Of a stretch of DNA of 64,000 bases, positions 17,042-25,716 are shown piece after piece. Positions within the stretch are counted from its first letter, which is position 1; each line of letters begins with the position of its first letter. A model generated the notes under the pieces. That model had not been told where the DNA came from and ran no database searches. It saw only the letters and a program-made list of their open reading frames with translations. The stretch covers positions 1-64,000 of the forward strand of contig JAUHXK010000008.1 of assembly GCA_030427405.1 (NCBI GenBank). Direction: 5' to 3'. This DNA comes from Alphaproteobacteria bacterium. GTDB taxonomy: Bacteria > Pseudomonadota > Alphaproteobacteria > Rhodobacterales > Rhodobacteraceae. A program made the position numbers and the translations under genes.

Positions 17042-18924
17042 CAGGCGGATTTCTTTGCGTGTTCCTCGGCCAGTTCCAACAGCGCCGTTTCAAGGTCTTT
17101 CTCAAGCGCGCGCGCGCGTTCGATGTATTTCTTGTTTTCGGCCGTCGGCATCCCTGGCACCCAAAGTTCGGCAAGTTCGCGGACCGACATGCGATCATGT
17201 TGGTAGAACATCTGCTCGGCCTGCGCGGCTTCGTATTCGCTTAGTCCGATATTTTCGAGCACATACCGCCCCGCCCGCAGCGAGCTGTCGAACATCTCGC
17301 GCACAATATCATTGGCCCCGGCCTGGTACAGCTCGTAGACATGGTTCCGGTCCTGGGCGCGTGCCACGATATGCAAATCCGGGCGCTGGCGGCGTGCATA
17401 GCTGACCAGCCGCGTAACCTGTTTGCAATCATCCATCGCCGCCACCAGCACGGCCGCTTTTTCAAGCCCGGCCGCCCGCAGCAATTCCGGGCGGGTGGGG
17501 TCACCCAGAAAGCCTTTGACGCCAAATCGGCGCATCAGCTGGATCGTTTCGATGTCGTGATCCAGAACAACCGTTTTGAACCCGCTGGCCTGGACCAGCC
17601 GGTTGACGATCTGGCCAAACCGTCCGATGCCCGCGATGATAACGGGGCCTTTCTCGTCAATCGTGTCGGGCTCAATCTGTGGGCTGCTATCGCCCAGATG
17701 CCGGTTGAGCAGGTCGTAGGTGATGAAAAGCAGCGGAGTGATCAGCATAGTCAGCGCGATGATCATCAGCAATTTTTGCGAAAGTGCCGGGGGTATGACG
17801 TTCTGCTGGGTCGAAAAGGCCAACAGAACAAAGCCAAACTCACCGGCCTGAGCCAACCCCAACGTAAACAGCCAATGATCGCGACCGCGAAGTCTGAAGG
17901 CCCTGCCGACAACGAACAGGATGATGCCTTTGGCCAGTATGACCAGCAGGGCCAGGCCGATCAGGTCGAATGGATCATTGAAAAAGTAACCAACGTCGAT
18001 GCCCGCACCAACGGTGATGAAGAACAGCCCCAGCAGCAGGCCCTTGAAGGGTTCCAGGTCGCTCTCCATCTCGTGCCGGAATTCTGAGCTGGCCAGCACA
18101 ACACCTGCAAGAAACGCGCCCAGGGCAGGGGACAGGCCTACCAGGGTCATCAGGAACGAGATGCCGACCACGATCATCAGTGCAAGCGCGGTGTACATCT
18201 CGCGCAGATGCGTGGCGTGTATGAACCGAAACAGAGGCCGGGTCAGGTAAATTCCGGCAATGACGACAAAGGCAACGGCCCCGATGGTCACCAGGGTAAC
18301 CGCCCAGCCCGGCAGCCCATCGACGAGGGACAGGCTGTGGTGGATGTCCGCCCCATGCGCCCCGCCGGTGCCCCGGTCGATCGAGCCGTCATCTTCGATA
18401 TGTATGCTGGCCGGCATCGCCAATAGCGGCAGAAACGCCAGGATCGGGATGACTGCGATATCCTGTGTCAGCAGAACGGAAAACGTGGCCCGTCCGCCAT
18501 TCGTCTGCATCAATCCCTTTTCCGAAAGCGTCTGCAAAACGATGGCCGTCGAGGACAGCGACAGGGTCAAGCCGACGGCCAGTGCCACGCTCCAGGGGTG
18601 GTTGGCATACATGGCGACGGTCGCAATTACGACGGTTGACAGGGCGACTTGCAGACCGCCCAGGCCCAGCAACTTGTCGCGCATGTCCCACAACGCGCGC
18701 GGTTCAAGTTCAAGCCCGATGAGAAACAACATCATGACGACGCCGAATTCCGCGACATGTTGCAGGCTTTGTGTTTCCGCGCCAACCAGGCCTAGGACCG
18801 GTCCAATCGCCAGGCCGGCTGCCAAGTAGCCCAATACCGACCCCAAACCCAAACGGGCCGACAGGGGTACGGCAATCACCGCTGCAGCCAGATAGATCGA
18901 GGCCTGGTAGAGAAATTCGTTCAT
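17041..18924 (-). CDS. CPA2 monovalent cation:proton antiporter (KefB/KefC/YbaL-like)
   Basis: Encodes 627 residues. Twelve or so membrane helices (about 5-395) include LSLSSTAIVLQTLSEKG and LAQAGEFGFVLLAF, the CPA2 exchanger signatures. A cytoplasmic TrkA-N domain follows (from about 425: VIIAGIGRFGQIVNRL, a GxGxxG nucleotide site). The protein exports K+ (or Na+) in exchange for protons, gated by NAD(H) or thiol ligands. The frame runs on upstream to 19068, but the ATG at 18924 is followed directly by the first helix and has GGGAC upstream. The Lrp gene lies 19 bases upstream on the same strand. Confidence 0.92.
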   Translation of the reverse strand: MNEFLYQASIYLAAAVIAVPLSARLGLGSVLGYLAAGLAIGPVLGLVGAETQSLQHVAEFGVVMMLFLIGLELEPRALWDMRDKLLGLGGLQVALSTVVIATVAMYANHPWSVALAVGLTLSLSSTAIVLQTLSEKGLMQTNGGRATFSVLLTQDIAVIPILAFLPLLAMPASIHIEDDGSIDRGTGGAHGADIHHSLSLVDGLPGWAVTLVTIGAVAFVVIAGIYLTRPLFRFIHATHLREMYTALALMIVVGISFLMTLVGLSPALGAFLAGVVLASSEFRHEMESDLEPFKGLLLGLFFITVGAGIDVGYFFNDPFDLIGLALLVILAKGIILFVVGRAFRLRGRDHWLFTLGLAQAGEFGFVLLAFSTQQNVIPPALSQKLLMIIALTMLITPLLFITYDLLNRHLGDSSPQIEPDTIDEKGPVIIAGIGRFGQIVNRLVQASGFKTVVLDHDIETIQLMRRFGVKGFLGDPTRPELLRAAGLEKAAVLVAAMDDCKQVTRLVSYARRQRPDLHIVARAQDRNHVYELYQAGANDIVREMFDSSLRAGRYVLENIGLSEYEAAQAEQMFYQHDRMSVRELAELWVPGMPTAENKKYIERARALEKDLETALLELAEEHAKKSA

Positions 18925-18943
18925 TGTCGTCCCTTCAGTTCGC

Positions 18944-19399
18944 TCAGGTCGGCAGCGGGGCATCCCGCTTGAGCTGATCCATGACAATCTGGCTTTGCAC
19001 CCGGGCAACCGCAGGATGGGGCAGTATGACCTCGTGAAGCAAGCGATTGAGGGCGGACAGGTCGTCACAATAGACGTGCAGCAAATAATCCGCCTCGCCG
19101 GTCATGGTCCACGCGCTTGTGATTTCGGGTCGTGTATCGACCATGCGCGCAAAACTGGCCGACTGTTCGGGGCCATGCGTGCCAAGGTGAACCTGAATGA
19201 AACCCTGAACCTGTAGGCCAAGCTTTAGCGGATCCAGCCGTGCAGTATAGCCGGTGATATACCCGTCCGCCTCCAGCCGCTGACGGCGGCGCCCGGCCTG
19301 GCTGGGCGACAAGTTCAGCATCTCTCCCAGCTGATGTGCGGTCAGATGGGCGTTCGATTGCAAAGCCGAAAGCAATCGCGTGTCCGTGGAATCCAGCAT
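18944..19399 (-). CDS. Lrp/AsnC family transcriptional regulator
   Basis: Encodes 151 residues. The N-terminal helix-turn-helix (about 5-50, TDTRLLSALQSNAHLTAHQLGEMLNLSPSQ) is followed by the RAM ligand-binding domain (about 65-145, with GFIQVHLG and GEADYLLHVYCDD). It is divergent from the 4-hydroxyphenylpyruvate dioxygenase gene across 146 bases that contain an inverted repeat. An aromatic-amino-acid-responsive activator or repressor of tyrosine catabolism is therefore likely; the ligand is not shown by sequence. Confidence 0.92.
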   Translation of the reverse strand: MLDSTDTRLLSALQSNAHLTAHQLGEMLNLSPSQAGRRRQRLEADGYITGYTARLDPLKLGLQVQGFIQVHLGTHGPEQSASFARMVDTRPEITSAWTMTGEADYLLHVYCDDLSALNRLLHEVILPHPAVARVQSQIVMDQLKRDAPLPT

Positions 19400-19471
19400 A
19401 TGCGGGAACTTTCTGGTTTTTCGCTATTTCATGCGCAATCTGCGCGCCATGTCCAAGTTTACCCGAAAACA

Positions 19472-19490
19472 ACGCGCAAAAACAGCGCGT
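19472..19490. promoter_or_regulatory. candidate Lrp operator upstream of hppD
   Basis: Inverted repeat ACGCGC-N7-GCGCGT with an A-rich centre, 56 bases before the hppD start codon and 73 bases from the regulator start. Size and AT-rich centre suit Lrp/AsnC binding; assignment is by position. Confidence 0.4.
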
Positions 19491-19545
19491 AATAAAGCGT
19501 ATTTTGGAATCAGCAAAGAAATTCCTGTTTCTGAGGAGACGCGCC

Positions 19546-20643
19546 ATGGGTCCTTTCCCGCACAATGCCCCGAAATCTGCCATTACCCCGGAAAACCCGG
19601 CCGGAACCGATGGGTTCGAATTCGTTGAATTTGCCCATCCCGATCCGCAGGAATTGCGGGACCTGTTTGCAAAAATGGGTTTCGAACGGGTCGGGCACCA
19701 CAAGGCCAAACCCGCGGTCGAGCTGTGGCAGCAAGGGGATGTGACCTATATTCTCAATGCCGATCCCGACAGCTTCGCGGCCAGGTTCGTGGCCGAGCAT
19801 GGACCATGCGCCCCGGCAATGGGCTGGCGCGTCGTTGATGCGCAAAAGGCTTATGCGCACGCGGTCTCCAAAGGGGCCGAGCCTTATGACGCGGCTGACA
19901 AGACATTGGATGTCCCGGCGATCAAGGGGATTGGCGGGTCGCTGATCTATTTCATCGACCAGTATTACGACACATCGCCCTACAATCAGGAATTCGAGTG
20001 GTTGAAACAGTCAAAGCCGCGTGGCGACGGTTTCTTCTATCTCGATCACCTGACCCACAACGTTTACAAGGGCAACATGGACAAGTGGTTCCGTTTTTAC
20101 GGAGACCTGTTCAATTTCCGTGAAATCCGGTTCTTTGATATTCAGGGCAAGTTCACCGGGCTTTTCAGCCGCGCCCTGACATCGCCCTGTGGCCGCATTC
20201 GCATCCCTATCAACGAAGACCGGGGGGAAACCGGGCAGATCGTATCCTACCTGAAGAAATACAATGGCGAAGGCATTCAGCATATCGCCGTCGGCAGCGA
20301 TGATATTTACGGGTCGACCGACGCGATTGCCGAAAAGGGGTTGCAGTTCATGCCCGGCCCGAATGAGACCTATTACGACATGTCTTATGACCGCGTATCA
20401 GGCCATGAAGAGCCCAAGGACAAGCTGATGAAGCACGGCATCCTGATCGATGGCGAAGGTGTCGTCGACGGGGGCGAGACCAAGATCCTGTTGCAGATAT
20501 TCTCGAAAACAGTGATCGGGCCGATCTTTTTTGAGTTCATTCAGCGCAAGGGCGATGACGGGTTCGGCGAAGGCAACTTCAAGGCGCTGTTTGAATCCAT
20601 CGAGCGTGAACAGATCGAAGCCGGCGAGATTTCGGCGGCCTGA
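19546..20643 (+). CDS. hppD: 4-hydroxyphenylpyruvate dioxygenase
   Basis: Encodes 365 residues of the two-domain vicinal-oxygen-chelate fold. Iron ligands are visible as the His in FYLDHLTHNVYKG, the His in GIQHIAVGSDDIY and the Glu in IFFEFIQRKGDDGFG. The enzyme converts 4-hydroxyphenylpyruvate to homogentisate in tyrosine degradation. The ATG at 19546 has GAGGAGA upstream; an in-frame extension to 19336 overlaps the divergent regulator and is rejected. No other homogentisate-pathway gene is adjacent. Confidence 0.95.
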   Translation: MGPFPHNAPKSAITPENPAGTDGFEFVEFAHPDPQELRDLFAKMGFERVGHHKAKPAVELWQQGDVTYILNADPDSFAARFVAEHGPCAPAMGWRVVDAQKAYAHAVSKGAEPYDAADKTLDVPAIKGIGGSLIYFIDQYYDTSPYNQEFEWLKQSKPRGDGFFYLDHLTHNVYKGNMDKWFRFYGDLFNFREIRFFDIQGKFTGLFSRALTSPCGRIRIPINEDRGETGQIVSYLKKYNGEGIQHIAVGSDDIYGSTDAIAEKGLQFMPGPNETYYDMSYDRVSGHEEPKDKLMKHGILIDGEGVVDGGETKILLQIFSKTVIGPIFFEFIQRKGDDGFGEGNFKALFESIEREQIEAGEISAA

Positions 20644-20669
20644 TCGCACCACTGGCAACGACATTCTTG

Positions 20670-20702
20670 CAAGGCGCCGGGTCCACAGGGCCTGGCGCCT
20701 TG
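20670..20702 (+). terminator. hairpin terminator after hppD
   Basis: Perfect 9-bp stem CAAGGCGCC / GGCGCCTTG around a 15-base loop, 27 bases after the hppD stop; the T-rich tail is poor (TCGCTTTGG). The convergent gene ends at 20735. Confidence 0.6.
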
Positions 20703-20734
20703 TCGCTTTGGAAGGTGTGTTCCGGTTTGGGCTG

Positions 20735-22774
20735 CTATCCGCGCGGCATCTTCAGCGTCACGTTGCGCCCGCGCTTTTGATACCGCAATTCGCTGTCGCC
20801 TATGGCAATCACGTTGCCGCCGTCGATGCGGTCTCCGACCTTGACCTTCTTGTAGCGCCCGCTGGGCAACCGGACCAGCGCGCGGCGGTTGGCCGGGCTG
20901 CCATAGACGCCGATCAGGTTCAGCTGCCTGAGGTTGATTGCATTGTCGATCGTGGCCTGCCGTGCAACGGACGCAGTGCTGGGAATTTTCGGCGCAACAG
21001 CTTTAGGCTGGAATGATCCGGCCTCGTCATCTTTTGGCGCAACAGCAGCGACGGAGCCCAGAGGCGCAGACCCCGCGCCCGCCTGTTTCCGGGCGGCCAG
21101 CGCGGTCACGGTGGCCGGACGCACCCTTGGGCGGGGAACACGCACCACGGCCAGTGCGGTGGGCGTTTCGTCAACCTGAGGCCGATCCTGAATCGATTTG
21201 GGGCGCAGTTTGGGGCGCAAAACGGCCAGTTCCGCGACCGAGCGCCCGCCAAGTTGCTGGCGTTCGAACCGTTCGACAATATCGCCTGGCCGGGGGCGGG
21301 GGCGGATCTCTGCCAGCCTGGGGTCCGCTTCGGCGGTCACCGGCTCGGTTTCAAACCGGACCGGCACCTCTGGCGGAACCGAGGAAGGACGGCCCAGAAA
21401 CACCAAGACGCCATCTGGGTTCAGCGTCCCTTCGGCCGTTGGCGTCACCAGCCCGCGTTCATCCAGCGTGAAACGCGTGCCCGCAATGCTTGGCAACCCG
21501 GCCTGGTCTACCGGGTTATCGGTGTCAAAGCTTTGAACCGGCGGAAGCGCGACGGCATCCTGCGACAGATCGGACCGGTCGATCGAGGCCAGATAGGTGT
21601 CATCCGGCGGCTCAGGCGCGGGTTGCGCCGGTGCGGTCGGGGGCGTGGTCGCAAGCCCGGTGACCTCGTGGAAAACCTCCTGCGCCTCGGGGTCGCGCGC
21701 GACCTCTTCGACCGCTTGCGGCGCGGTTTGCAGCGCCTCAAGGATCGCGGCATCCGTAGGGGTCAGTTCAGGTTCGGGCTGCGCTTCATCAGGCTGGGGC
21801 GCCTGTGTTGCAAGGGGCTGTGCCACGTCTTCGGGCGGTTCGGATGACACGGACGGCTGACCGGTCCGGACCGTTTCATCGGCGGCGTCCTCGGCTGATG
21901 CGACCGTAACCTCTTGTGGGGCGTCGGACGACATCAGCGACCATGCGCCAAGACCAAGCGCAAGCAGGACCGTGGCCGCGATCGCTGGAATCGCCAGACG
22001 TTTTACAGGGAGATGTGACAGAGAAGCTGCCGTTGGCAGGTCACGACGCGCCGGATCGCGTGCCAGCGATTGAAATGCAACAGGCGCGTCAGAATCAGCA
22101 ATGGGATGCGCGGCGGGCGGTGGTGCCGGTTTTCCGGCTCCCTCGTCGGCTTTGACCTCTTGGTCTGAAGGGGCGGCGCCGGTGTCGTCGGCCACCGCAC
22201 CCGGCACTGACGCAACGGCGGCCGCCGGAGCTTGCGCTTCGGGCACTGTGTCAACGTCACTGGCGGCGATTGCGGGTTCGGACGACACGGCCTGCGGGTC
22301 CGGCTGGGATAACAGGAACGACAGCGACACGGGGGCGTCTGCATCCGTGTCGCAGGCCGTGAACTGCGCCGGTACAAAACCGTGCGCCTCGGCAAAGGTC
22401 CGGGCCTCTTCCACGGTCTCGGCGGCCACGGCGGCAACCTCGGTTTGGGCCCCGTTGGTCTTGGCGGCATAGACCAGATCGCTCAGCGCATAGGGCGTTG
22501 CTTCTTGCAGCGCGGTCAGGATTTTGTCTTGAACGTCCTCAGCCGAAAGCCCGCCGGTTTCGACGGAAAAGTAACGCACTTGCTCCGACGGAATCACCAC
22601 GGTGCAGCTCAGGTCGTTTTCCAGTGCGAACCCTTGCTGCCACAGCCGTTGTAATTGATCTGTAACGTCAGATGCGTTCAGCGGTACGGTCCCAATGCAA
22701 TACCATTCGTCATCCGAATGGTGATGCAGAGAAATCCCTGTATCCGAAAAGGTCAGCGCGAAGGCGGGTTTCAT
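20735..22774 (-). CDS. large bitopic membrane protein with GspL/PilM-like N-terminus and PilP/GspC-like C-terminus
   Basis: Encodes 679 residues. Residues 1-155 look like the actin-like cytoplasmic part of GspL/PilM proteins (SVETGGLSAEDVQDKILTAL). A disordered Ala/Pro/Asp segment leads to one transmembrane helix (about 259-281), then a long proline-rich periplasmic linker. The last 65 residues (NLIGVYGSPANRRALVRLPSG, KVKVGDRIDGGNVIAIGDSEL) match the PilP/GspC homology-region style. No secretion or pilus gene is nearby. Its role is unknown; an envelope-spanning scaffold is a guess. It converges with hppD and is divergent from the SIMPL gene. Confidence 0.6.
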   Translation of the reverse strand: MKPAFALTFSDTGISLHHHSDDEWYCIGTVPLNASDVTDQLQRLWQQGFALENDLSCTVVIPSEQVRYFSVETGGLSAEDVQDKILTALQEATPYALSDLVYAAKTNGAQTEVAAVAAETVEEARTFAEAHGFVPAQFTACDTDADAPVSLSFLLSQPDPQAVSSEPAIAASDVDTVPEAQAPAAAVASVPGAVADDTGAAPSDQEVKADEGAGKPAPPPAAHPIADSDAPVAFQSLARDPARRDLPTAASLSHLPVKRLAIPAIAATVLLALGLGAWSLMSSDAPQEVTVASAEDAADETVRTGQPSVSSEPPEDVAQPLATQAPQPDEAQPEPELTPTDAAILEALQTAPQAVEEVARDPEAQEVFHEVTGLATTPPTAPAQPAPEPPDDTYLASIDRSDLSQDAVALPPVQSFDTDNPVDQAGLPSIAGTRFTLDERGLVTPTAEGTLNPDGVLVFLGRPSSVPPEVPVRFETEPVTAEADPRLAEIRPRPRPGDIVERFERQQLGGRSVAELAVLRPKLRPKSIQDRPQVDETPTALAVVRVPRPRVRPATVTALAARKQAGAGSAPLGSVAAVAPKDDEAGSFQPKAVAPKIPSTASVARQATIDNAINLRQLNLIGVYGSPANRRALVRLPSGRYKKVKVGDRIDGGNVIAIGDSELRYQKRGRNVTLKMPRG

Positions 22775-22938
22775 AATCAGGTGGAACCAGAATTGTCAGC
22801 TTTTATGCAAACGCAAAAGCGTCCGCTTTCCGAGGATAGGGCAGGAACCCGCCGAGGGAAAGGAAAAGGCATAAAACCCTCTTGTCCGGCGAAGGCTTGC
22901 CACCGCATCCTTAGGCGACCCAATCAGGAGAGATCGCT

Positions 22939-23634
22939 TTGAAAATATTGGTTTTTTTGTCCGCCTTGCTGTTCGCTGCGATGGCCAGCGGCGCGGATGC
23001 GGAAGAACGTCGCATCACGGTTAGTGCAACAGGCACCGCAGAGGCCGCGCCTGACATGGCCGTCATCACTGTGGGTGTCACCAACCAGGACCGGCAGGCC
23101 TCGGTTGCGATGCGGGCAACCTCGGATGCAGTGGGTAAAATACTGGCGCGGCTTGCGGATATGGGAACAGACCCGCGCGATGTTCAGACGCGTGACCTGT
23201 CTCTGTCTCCGGTCTGGTCCGGTCGCAACGCGTCGTCTGGTCCGGCCCCGCAGATCACCGGGTTTGTCGCATCGAATCGGGTGGTGCTGCGGGTTCGGAA
23301 CCTGGACGAGCTTGGCCAGGTCATGGATGCCGTTATCCAGGATGGGGCAAACGACTTTGGTGGGTTGAGCTTTTCTGTGCAAGACCCTGCACCGCTTGAG
23401 GTTTCGGCCCGCGAAAACGCGGTTACCGCGGCAATGGCCAAGGCCACGCAACTGGCGCAGGCGGCCGGTGTGACCTTGGGGCCGGTCCTGACGATCAGTG
23501 ACCAGGGCGGCGGTGCGCGGCCCATGCCTCAGATGCGGGAAATGAGCCTGTCAGACGCGGGGGGCGTGCCAGTGGCGGGTGGCGAAATCTCGGTCGCTGT
23601 CACCGTCTTGATGGAATTCGCCATCACCGACTAG
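22939..23634 (+). CDS. periplasmic SIMPL-domain protein (DUF541)
   Basis: Encodes 231 residues. A signal peptide (MKILVFLSALLFAAMASGADA) is followed by the SIMPL fold: ITVSATGTAEAAPDMAVITVGV, then GRNASSG..., and the closing GGEISVAVTVLMEFAI. Family members (for example YggE) are linked to oxidative stress protection but have no defined activity. The start is TTG at 22939 with a perfect AGGAG 8 bases upstream; no ATG would preserve the signal peptide. It ends 2 bases before the convergent GNAT stop. Confidence 0.85.
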   Translation: MKILVFLSALLFAAMASGADAEERRITVSATGTAEAAPDMAVITVGVTNQDRQASVAMRATSDAVGKILARLADMGTDPRDVQTRDLSLSPVWSGRNASSGPAPQITGFVASNRVVLRVRNLDELGQVMDAVIQDGANDFGGLSFSVQDPAPLEVSARENAVTAAMAKATQLAQAAGVTLGPVLTISDQGGGARPMPQMREMSLSDAGGVPVAGGEISVAVTVLMEFAITD

Positions 23635-23636
23635 GG

Positions 23637-24347
23637 CTAATTCACAGAACGGGCCATCAGCGGTTGGCGCTGTTGGCCTGTTCCGTCGAAATTCTCTGGC
23701 GCAAGCCATGCCTGAAAAGCGTCCCGAATGCGCGGCCATTCGGAATCGATAATGGAATACCAGGCCGTGTCGCGGTTGCGTCCCTTGTAATGGGTGGCCT
23801 GCCGAAAGATGCCCTCGAAAGTAAAGCCCAGCCGCTCGGCTGCACGGCGCGAGGGCGCGTTCAGCGCGTCGCATTTCCATTCATACCGACGATAGCCCAA
23901 CTCATCAAAGACACGTTGCATCATCAGGAACATGGCCTCGGTCGATTGCGGCCTGCGCTGCAACAGTGGCGAAAAGTGGATATGGCCGACCTCGACCGCC
24001 CCCGCGGCAGGTTCGACCCGTAGATATGATGCCATCCCGACCGGTGTTTCATCGGCGTCGAGAACCGTGTGGAACATCGGATCGGCATCGGCACAGTTTT
24101 CGCGCGCCCAGGCGATGAAATCGCGTTCGGCCTTGAATGGGCCATAGGGCAGGTAGGTGTAGTTGTGACCGCTTGTGTCCTGAGAAAACGCCCGGAACAG
24201 TCCGGGCGCATGCCGGTTGATATCCAATGGCACGACCGCGCAAAAACGCCCTGTCATCGGCGTATAGGGCGGCGCCGGGCGTGGAAAAACGCCCGACACC
24301 GGCGCCCCTATGGGCTGCCCCAGCGCGTTCTTGATCGGCCCAGCCAT
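23637..24347 (-). CDS. RimJ/RimL-type GNAT acetyltransferase
   Basis: Encodes 236 residues. The pattern FIAWARENC ... GMASYLRVEPAAGAVEVGHIHFSPLLQ ... AMFLMMQRVFDELGYRRYEWKCDALN...SRRAAERLGFTFEGIFR is that of Acetyltransf_3 proteins that acetylate alpha-amino or side-chain amines. The substrate is unknown. The start at 24347 (MAGPIKNAL) lies 4 bases after the stop of the sulfhydrylase gene; a start at 24383 would overlap that gene. Likely co-transcribed with it. Confidence 0.82.
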   Translation of the reverse strand: MAGPIKNALGQPIGAPVSGVFPRPAPPYTPMTGRFCAVVPLDINRHAPGLFRAFSQDTSGHNYTYLPYGPFKAERDFIAWARENCADADPMFHTVLDADETPVGMASYLRVEPAAGAVEVGHIHFSPLLQRRPQSTEAMFLMMQRVFDELGYRRYEWKCDALNAPSRRAAERLGFTFEGIFRQATHYKGRNRDTAWYSIIDSEWPRIRDAFQAWLAPENFDGTGQQRQPLMARSVN

Positions 24348-24351
24348 CAGA

Positions 24352-25644
24352 TCAGGCGCTGGCCTTGGCCAGGGCCTGGTCAAGATCGGCGATCAGGTCG
24401 TTCGCATCTTCGATCCCGATGGATACCCGCACGACGCCCGGACCGGCACCTGCGGCCTCTTGTTGTTCGGGGGTCAACTGACGGTGCGTCGTCGAGGCCG
24501 AATGGATGATCAGCGACCGCGCATCGCCGAGGTTTGCAACGTGGCTGAAAATCTCCAGCGCATTGACCAGCTTGACGCAGGCGTCATAGCCGCCTTTGAC
24601 GGCAAATGTGAACAAAGCGCCGGCCCCGCGCGGGTATTGCGCCTTGACGCGGTCATGATAGGGCGAAGAGGCCAGTCCGGCATAGGTGACGTATTCGACG
24701 CGCTCATCCGCCTCCAGCCACTCGGCGATCTTGCGGGCGTTTTCCACGTGGCGCTCCATCCGCAGCGACAGGGTTTCGATACCCATCAGCGTGTAATGCG
24801 CGGCCTGCGGGTTCATGGTCATGCCCAAGTCGCGCAGGCCGATGGCAATGCCGTGAAAGGTAAAGGCCAGCGGGCCAAACGTTTCGTGGAACTTCAGGCC
24901 GTGATAGGCTGGTTCCGGCTGGCTGAGCGAGGGGAACTTGTCATTTGCAGACCAGTCGAACTTGCCTGAATCGACGATGCAGCCACCCGTGACGGTTCCG
25001 TTCCCGGTCAGGTATTTGGTTGTGGAATGGACCACCAGCGTCGCACCCTGTTCGATCGGGCGGCACAGGTATGGCGTGGCCGAGGTGTTGTCGACGATCA
25101 GCGGGATGCCAGCCGCGTCAGCAACATCTGCCAGCGCGCGGATATCGGTGACATATCCGCCGGGGTTGGCGACGGATTCGCAGAATACGGCGCGGGTGTT
25201 TTCGTCAATGGCGGCCTTCACGGCTTCCAGATCGTCGGTATCGACGAAGGTGGCTGACCACCCAAAACGTTTGATTGTCTGGCTGAACTGCGTGACCGTG
25301 CCGCCGTACAGGCGGGTCGATGCGACGACATTGCATCCCGGTCCCATCAGCGGGAACAGCGCCATGATCTGCGCCGCATGGCCCGACGAACAGCACACGG
25401 CCCCGACACCGCCTTCCAGCGTGGCCACACGTTCCTGAAGAACGGCCACCGTTGGATTGGTCAGGCGCGAGTAGATGTATCCCACCTCCTGCAGGTTAAA
25501 CAGGGCTGCGGCATGTTCCGCGTCACGGAACACATAGGCTGTGGTCTGGTAAATAGGCGTTTGGCGCGCGCCAGTCGCCGGGTCCGGCCGGGCTCCGGCG
25601 TGGATTTGCAGCGTGTCAAAACCGTAGGTTGGGCCATCTGACAT
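24352..25644 (-). CDS. metY: O-acetylhomoserine sulfhydrylase / aminocarboxypropyltransferase (MetY type)
   Basis: Encodes 430 residues of the Cys/Met-metabolism PLP family. The PLP lysine lies in VVHSTTKYLTGNG (about residue 205), with SSGHAAQIMAL and NPTVAVLQER as other conserved blocks. The length with insertions fits MetY better than MetB/MetC. It makes homocysteine from O-acetylhomoserine and sulfide in methionine synthesis. No SAM riboswitch is apparent in the 72 bases upstream, where the glycosyltransferase-like gene ends. Confidence 0.92.
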   Translation of the reverse strand: MSDGPTYGFDTLQIHAGARPDPATGARQTPIYQTTAYVFRDAEHAAALFNLQEVGYIYSRLTNPTVAVLQERVATLEGGVGAVCCSSGHAAQIMALFPLMGPGCNVVASTRLYGGTVTQFSQTIKRFGWSATFVDTDDLEAVKAAIDENTRAVFCESVANPGGYVTDIRALADVADAAGIPLIVDNTSATPYLCRPIEQGATLVVHSTTKYLTGNGTVTGGCIVDSGKFDWSANDKFPSLSQPEPAYHGLKFHETFGPLAFTFHGIAIGLRDLGMTMNPQAAHYTLMGIETLSLRMERHVENARKIAEWLEADERVEYVTYAGLASSPYHDRVKAQYPRGAGALFTFAVKGGYDACVKLVNALEIFSHVANLGDARSLIIHSASTTHRQLTPEQQEAAGAGPGVVRVSIGIEDANDLIADLDQALAKASA

Positions 25645-25716
25645 GTGAATCGTCTCCCTTTTGAAAATCCGTTGCGAAATCTCTAGGCCAAAGGTGATGG
25701 TTTCACAACGTTCCGG

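Noticed and set aside
25645-25716. SAM riboswitch before metY
   Set aside because: The short leader shows no SAM-II style pseudoknot pattern.
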